From Streptococcus sp. HMSC067H01 (GTDB lineage Bacteria > Bacillota > Bacilli > Lactobacillales > Streptococcaceae): a stretch of DNA of 61,028 nucleotides. Where the stretch lies: positions 32,531-93,558 of the forward strand of contig NZ_KV817803.1 of assembly GCF_001814775.1 (NCBI RefSeq). Reading direction: 5' to 3'. Positions within the stretch are counted from its first letter, which is position 1. Each line of letters begins with the position of its first letter. A program made the position numbers and the translations under genes. The notes beneath the pieces were generated by a model that did not search any database, had not been told where the DNA came from, and was given only the letters and a program-made list of their open reading frames with translations. Positions 57,804-61,028 of this stretch are shown piece after piece.

Positions 57804-58577
57804 TTAACTTTCTTTTCGAGCGATAAACATACCATATTCTTTAGGAATGATCAACATACCATTATTAAACTCACTTTCCAATCTTTTACGTATTATTTCC
57901 TCTTCTAGTGAACCTATTTCGGAAATTCCTTTAAACGATTGGATGTATTTAACTAGGTCATCTATTCTAGTTACCTGTAACTCATCATCATAGAGTAATG
58001 TATCGACAGAGTTAAAATACCTACTCAGGTACCTTTTACCATTTTGTAAAGTAAACGTTTTATTTTCTAAATCTTGATCAACTTCATCTTTAAATAAACT
58101 TGCCAAATAATCTACAACCCCATTTTCACCAAATGTAGCACAGTAAAAAATGCCTCCTGTTTTTAAGACTCTATTCACCTCAGAGAGAGCTATAGGAATA
58201 TCATTCACATGATGTAGAAGCATATTAGCAATAACAATATCAAAAGTTTCATTCTCAAAAGAAATCTTTTGAATATCCATTATTTCATAGTTGATATTGT
58301 CTCTATTTCCAATCACTGATTTCGTTGTTTTTACCATATCTTTAGAAAAATCTGTAACAACCAACTGCTTCATTTTATCTATAGAATCACTATTACTTTT
58401 CCACAGTTCTCCTGTACCACATCCTAATTCTAGAACCTTTACTTCATCAGTGATTTGGTAGTTAGAAAATATCCAATTATTAAATCCCAGTTTATTTTTT
58501 GAATACTTCTTATGCAATTCTACTCGAATATCAAGATTATCATGATTTTTATATTGTTCAATTACCTTATCAATCAT
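57804..58577 (-). CDS. Class I SAM-dependent methyltransferase
   Basis: A 257-aa cytosolic methyltransferase. SAM motif I is EVKVLELGCGTGELW (~46-60), followed by VTDFSKDMV, the motif YEIMDIQKISFENETFDIVI and ANMLLHHVNDI (~117-127). This is the Methyltransf_11/25 type seen in small-molecule enzymes and in some rRNA or antibiotic-modifying enzymes; the substrate cannot be told. GGAGG lies 9 nt before ATG 58577, with TGATATAAT upstream. First of a two-gene A/T-rich unit with an Rgg regulator. Confidence 0.82.
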   Translation of the reverse strand: MIDKVIEQYKNHDNLDIRVELHKKYSKNKLGFNNWIFSNYQITDEVKVLELGCGTGELWKSNSDSIDKMKQLVVTDFSKDMVKTTKSVIGNRDNINYEIMDIQKISFENETFDIVIANMLLHHVNDIPIALSEVNRVLKTGGIFYCATFGENGVVDYLASLFKDEVDQDLENKTFTLQNGKRYLSRYFNSVDTLLYDDELQVTRIDDLVKYIQSFKGISEIGSLEEEIIRKRLESEFNNGMLIIPKEYGMFIARKES

Positions 58578-58606
58578 TCTGAATGACCTCCACTCTATAA
58601 TTTGAC

Positions 58607-58615
58607 ATTATATCA
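58607..58615 (-). promoter_or_regulatory. Extended -10 promoter of the methyltransferase-rgg unit
   Basis: TGATATAAT on the - strand (TATAAT at 58612-58607). A TTACAC 17 nt upstream lies inside direct repeat B, so the repeat may also carry an operator. Confidence 0.6.
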
Positions 58616-58629
58616 CAAGAATAAAGGTA

Positions 58630-58668
58630 GTGTAAAATAAGTTGTATAAATGCAAAAAAGAATAATTT
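58630..58668 (+). repeat. Direct repeat B bordering the Rgg-methyltransferase cassette
   Basis: Starts GTGTAAAATAAGTTGTATAA and runs through GCAAAAAAGAATAA. It is similar to repeat A at 56622-56660. It overlaps the -35 region of the methyltransferase promoter. Confidence 0.55.
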
Positions 58669-58750
58669 TACCACAGTATTGAACTATTTTGGGGTCTTCT
58701 AAATTCCCAAAAGCTCCTTTGAGCAAAACTTCATTTTTCATCCACAAGTT

Positions 58751-58828
58751 TTAAGTCTCAACTGATTCATTGAAATCTCTCGAGTCATGGACTAGGAATT
58801 CATAGATCGGTCCATCGACTTCTCTCCA
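58751..58828 (-). pseudogene. Possible C-terminal gene fragment downstream of queH
   Basis: A 25-codon open stretch without a start, reading REVDGPIYEFLVHDSRDFNE and ending TAA at 58751. The sequence looks protein-like, but a stop precedes it and no SD exists. It may be what is left of a gene deleted when the neighbouring cassette arrived. Family not recognised. Confidence 0.2.
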
Positions 58829-58847
58829 TCACCTTTTCCTAGCAAAA

Positions 58848-58867
58848 AACCTGCCTTAAGGCAGGTT
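58848..58867 (-). terminator. Terminator of queH
   Basis: Perfect palindrome AACCTGCCTTAAGGCAGGTT followed by TTTT on the - strand, 5 nt past the queH stop. Confidence 0.85.
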
Positions 58868-58872
58868 TCCCT

Positions 58873-59640
58873 TTAAATATCTAATTTCGTAACGGTAAAT
58901 TTGATATGGGAATAATCTTTCTCGATATCCTTATCTACCATAAAGGCTGTTGCATCCTTCTTGACCTGTACCAAGTCGATATTCTGGGCTTGAGCTGCAT
59001 AGACACAGCCACAGTAACATTGGCGATAGATGTCATATTCTTCACACATCTCTACAGAACGCTTGTAGCCTTGATTCTTCTTGAAATCACTCGGAAGATA
59101 ATGCGTGGTGTAGATTTTCTGCACATCGATCCCGATACTATTGATGGTTTGTGAATTTTTGTGGGGACTGATGGTTAGGGCTGAGCCAAAGTAATCAAAG
59201 CCCAAATCCATAGCCACCTGCGCTGTCTTGTCCAAACGATAGTCAAAACAAACCTTGCAACGATCGCCACCTTCAGGTTCTTCTTCCAAACCTCGAACCA
59301 GTTTACGGTATTCATTGGGTTCATAAGGTGCTTCTAGGTATTGGACGTTGTTGCCAGTTCGCTCATTAAAATCACTGACAAACTTTTGGGTCACATAAGC
59401 ACGCTTATGATATTCTGCCTTGGGATGGATATTGGAATTAGCAAAATAAATGGTCACATCGGCATACTTAGTCAAGTACTCTAAAGTGTAGGTACTGCAG
59501 GGAGCACAACAGACGTGCATGAGAATAGTTGGTCTTTCTTCATTTTTTTCCCAAACTTGGACCATCTTTTGCATGACACGGTCATAGTTGATCTTTTGAT
59601 TGGGATTCATCTTACTTAGAATTTCTTCAACATCAATCAT
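58873..59640 (-). CDS. queH: Epoxyqueuosine reductase QueH
   Basis: A 255-aa iron-sulfur enzyme for the last step of queuosine synthesis in tRNA (epoxyqueuosine to queuosine), a QueG replacement. Cluster and active-site cysteines: MHVCCAPCSTYTLEYL (C44, C45, C48), GGDRCKVCFDYRLDKTA, and YRQCYCGCVYA. Full family length. It has its own promoter between it and the MFS gene and its own terminator. Confidence 0.93.
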   Translation of the reverse strand: MIDVEEILSKMNPNQKINYDRVMQKMVQVWEKNEERPTILMHVCCAPCSTYTLEYLTKYADVTIYFANSNIHPKAEYHKRAYVTQKFVSDFNERTGNNVQYLEAPYEPNEYRKLVRGLEEEPEGGDRCKVCFDYRLDKTAQVAMDLGFDYFGSALTISPHKNSQTINSIGIDVQKIYTTHYLPSDFKKNQGYKRSVEMCEEYDIYRQCYCGCVYAAQAQNIDLVQVKKDATAFMVDKDIEKDYSHIKFTVTKLDI

Positions 59641-59663
59641 GCTCTACTCCTTTTCTTCTTGTT

Positions 59664-59692
59664 ATTGTACCACAGGATACTACTTTGAGCAA
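59664..59692 (-). promoter_or_regulatory. queH: Promoter of queH
   Basis: TTGCTC (59692-59687), 17-nt spacer, TACAAT (59669-59664) with TGG extension; leader about 17 nt containing AAGGAG. Confidence 0.65.
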
Positions 59693-59707
59693 ATAGGGTT
59701 TCGTGCT

Positions 59708-60907
59708 TTATTCAGTTTTCAAGTCCTGATTTAATAGCTTGCCCATCCTTGTCAGACCGATTATTAATATAGGATAACTTAAAAGTAAGATAAAACCTAG
59801 AACTAAAAAGACAGCTACAAGACCCCAACGATCAATCAACCAACCTGTCAATGGGAAAATGACAATCATAGAAAGACTAAAGAGCATGGAATTGATACTA
59901 AGCATAGTTGCTCTTACACTGGAAGGTAAATAACCTTGTAAGTCATTGAAATAGATAGGCTGATAAACTGCATAAAGTGTATTGGTTAAAAGATATACAA
60001 GAAGAAAAGCAAAGGGGGTTCCTGAAAACACCAACAACAAGGCCAAGCCCGTTAGTGCAACAAGAGTCGGAAAAACTCGATTGCTATCCCATTTCTTCCC
60101 AACTTGACTAGCTACATAAACTGCTATAAGATTTAAGCCACTACCAATCAGCATGACCAGCGATACCTGCCATCCTACTAAGTCACTTATTTTCTGCTGA
60201 TAGTAAAAGTAAAACATGCACATGAGTGTCCCGACTAGTTGATAAGTCATCATCCAGTAAAAGAGTACTGGTTTTTCCTGCCATTCTTTTCGAACTTGCA
60301 GGACAATCGTTTTAAAGGTTAAGACTTCATTTCTTCCTCTCTTAGCCATTGGTTCTTTCATAAAATAAATCAAGATTATAGAAAGAAAAGATAATCCAAT
60401 AGCAATTAGATAGGTCCAAGCCAATGCTCCGTGAATAAAGAAGCCTGCGACAACTGTACCTAGGGTTCGGGTGACTTCTGCCACACCAGACAAAAAGCTA
60501 GAAATCTGAAGATATCGGTCCTTTTGACCCGCTTCTACCGCAGAATCATATAAGAAAGCGGTGCTGGTTCCCGAGTCAAAATTATAGGACCAAGCACTGA
60601 CCATCATGGCAAGAGCATAGATCCAAAAATTCCCCTGACCAAACAAAATCAAGATAGAGGATACAATACTAGCCAAGCGAGCCAAATAGAGATTGGTCTT
60701 GTAGCTAAATCGATCAGCCAACATACCAGAAGGGATCTCACACAAGAGACTTGTCCCATGAAAGATACTTTCTAAGAGACCGATTTGAAGCAAGGAAAGA
60801 CCATTCTGAATGAAAAATAGAATCCAAAAACTGGTAATTCCAAAATAAGATGTAAATTCCAGACCTGCTAGGAGTGGAATATTGCGTTTGTAAGTTCTTT
60901 TAAACAT
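59708..60907 (-). CDS. Major facilitator superfamily transporter
   Basis: A 399-aa permease with about 12 TM segments. The N-half contains SGMLADRFSYKTNLYLARL (~60-78), the MFS loop 2-3 signature region (GxxxDRxSxR-like). A charged central loop (MKEPMAKRGRNEVLTFK) splits the halves. Related to YxaM/YfkF-like drug/H+ antiporter-type MFS proteins; substrate unknown. SD GAAAGAGAG is weak. It lies 67 nt upstream of queH, which has its own promoter. Confidence 0.82.
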   Translation of the reverse strand: MFKRTYKRNIPLLAGLEFTSYFGITSFWILFFIQNGLSLLQIGLLESIFHGTSLLCEIPSGMLADRFSYKTNLYLARLASIVSSILILFGQGNFWIYALAMMVSAWSYNFDSGTSTAFLYDSAVEAGQKDRYLQISSFLSGVAEVTRTLGTVVAGFFIHGALAWTYLIAIGLSFLSIILIYFMKEPMAKRGRNEVLTFKTIVLQVRKEWQEKPVLFYWMMTYQLVGTLMCMFYFYYQQKISDLVGWQVSLVMLIGSGLNLIAVYVASQVGKKWDSNRVFPTLVALTGLALLLVFSGTPFAFLLVYLLTNTLYAVYQPIYFNDLQGYLPSSVRATMLSINSMLFSLSMIVIFPLTGWLIDRWGLVAVFLVLGFILLLSYPILIIGLTRMGKLLNQDLKTE

Positions 60908-60997
60908 TGTTTTCTCTCTTTCAATATGTAATATAATTGTTTCTAAAAGACTTACTTAGATTTGCCTACATTTTCTCCACCTCTTTCATTTAAAGTA

Positions 60998-61028
60998 ATA
61001 CTCAATGAAAATCAAAGAGCAAACTAGG
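60998..61028 (-). repeat. Partial BOX element (inverted boxC) at window edge
   Basis: ATACTCAATGAAAATCAAAG and onward to the last base is the reverse complement of boxC. It mirrors the left edge of the window, and only the start of the element is present. Confidence 0.85.

Overview
The window looks like a chromosomal segment of a mitis-group streptococcus (S. mitis / S. oralis / S. infantis, close to S. pneumoniae). The reasons are low GC, near-pneumococcal housekeeping proteins (FtsEX, AroA, ClpX, CdaA, Dpr, EngB), a choline-binding phosphorylcholine esterase, LicD proteins and BOX repeats. This is inference from remembered sequences, not a database search. Gene order is not that of S. pneumoniae: blocks that are far apart there sit side by side here. 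Both ends of the window lie inside boxC of BOX elements in opposite orientation, as expected of a draft contig broken at a dispersed repeat.

Layout. 1-4.4 kb: MFS permease, ftsX-ftsE, and prfB with its programmed +1 frameshift. 4.4-12.0 kb: a cell-surface block read leftward, made of licD3, a GT2 glycosyltransferase, an O-antigen-ligase/polymerase-type membrane protein fused to a LicD domain, a divergent LicD-like protein, and a Pce/CbpE-type phosphorylcholine esterase. It looks like a writer-and-eraser module for teichoic-acid substituents. 12.1-22.5 kb: shikimate and aromatic amino-acid operon (rlmI-like, aroD, aroE, aroB, aroC, tyrA, ylbF, then aroA, aroK, pheA, psr) with an internal terminator and promoter. 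22.7-24.4 kb: cytoplasmic alpha-amylase behind a MalR/CcpA-like operator, followed by a BOX element. 24.4-36.0 kb: dnaD, metA, apt, an ABC-F protein, cca, dapB, a ~111-bp degenerate repeat tract, degV, glmM and cdaAR. 36.0-41.6 kb: ferredoxin-NADP reductase, then an AT-rich island with a LanFEG-type ABC transporter and two-component system but no bacteriocin gene. 41.9-54.3 kb: whiA-yvcK-rapZ, ridA, engB, clpX, a 56-aa membrane protein, folA, dpr, a heterodimeric ABC exporter, tpiA and an rRNA uridine methyltransferase. 54.4-61.0 kb: APH-like kinase, recX, an Ntdp-type phosphatase, an AT-rich methyltransferase-Rgg cassette bordered by similar direct repeats, queH and an MFS transporter.

How the genes work together. 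The aro genes take DAHP to chorismate and on to phenylalanine and tyrosine precursors. CdaA, CdaR and GlmM form the usual c-di-AMP / peptidoglycan-precursor operon. The LicD block and Pce act on the same surface polymer. The LanFEG-RK and Rgg-methyltransferase blocks look horizontally acquired. Most promoters I can read use an extended -10 (TGnTATAAT-like). At three genes, two of them rRNA methyltransferases, that -10 ends 6-7 nt before the ATG and no Shine-Dalgarno is present, which predicts leaderless mRNAs. I saw no rRNA, tRNA, CRISPR array, complete insertion sequence or prophage.
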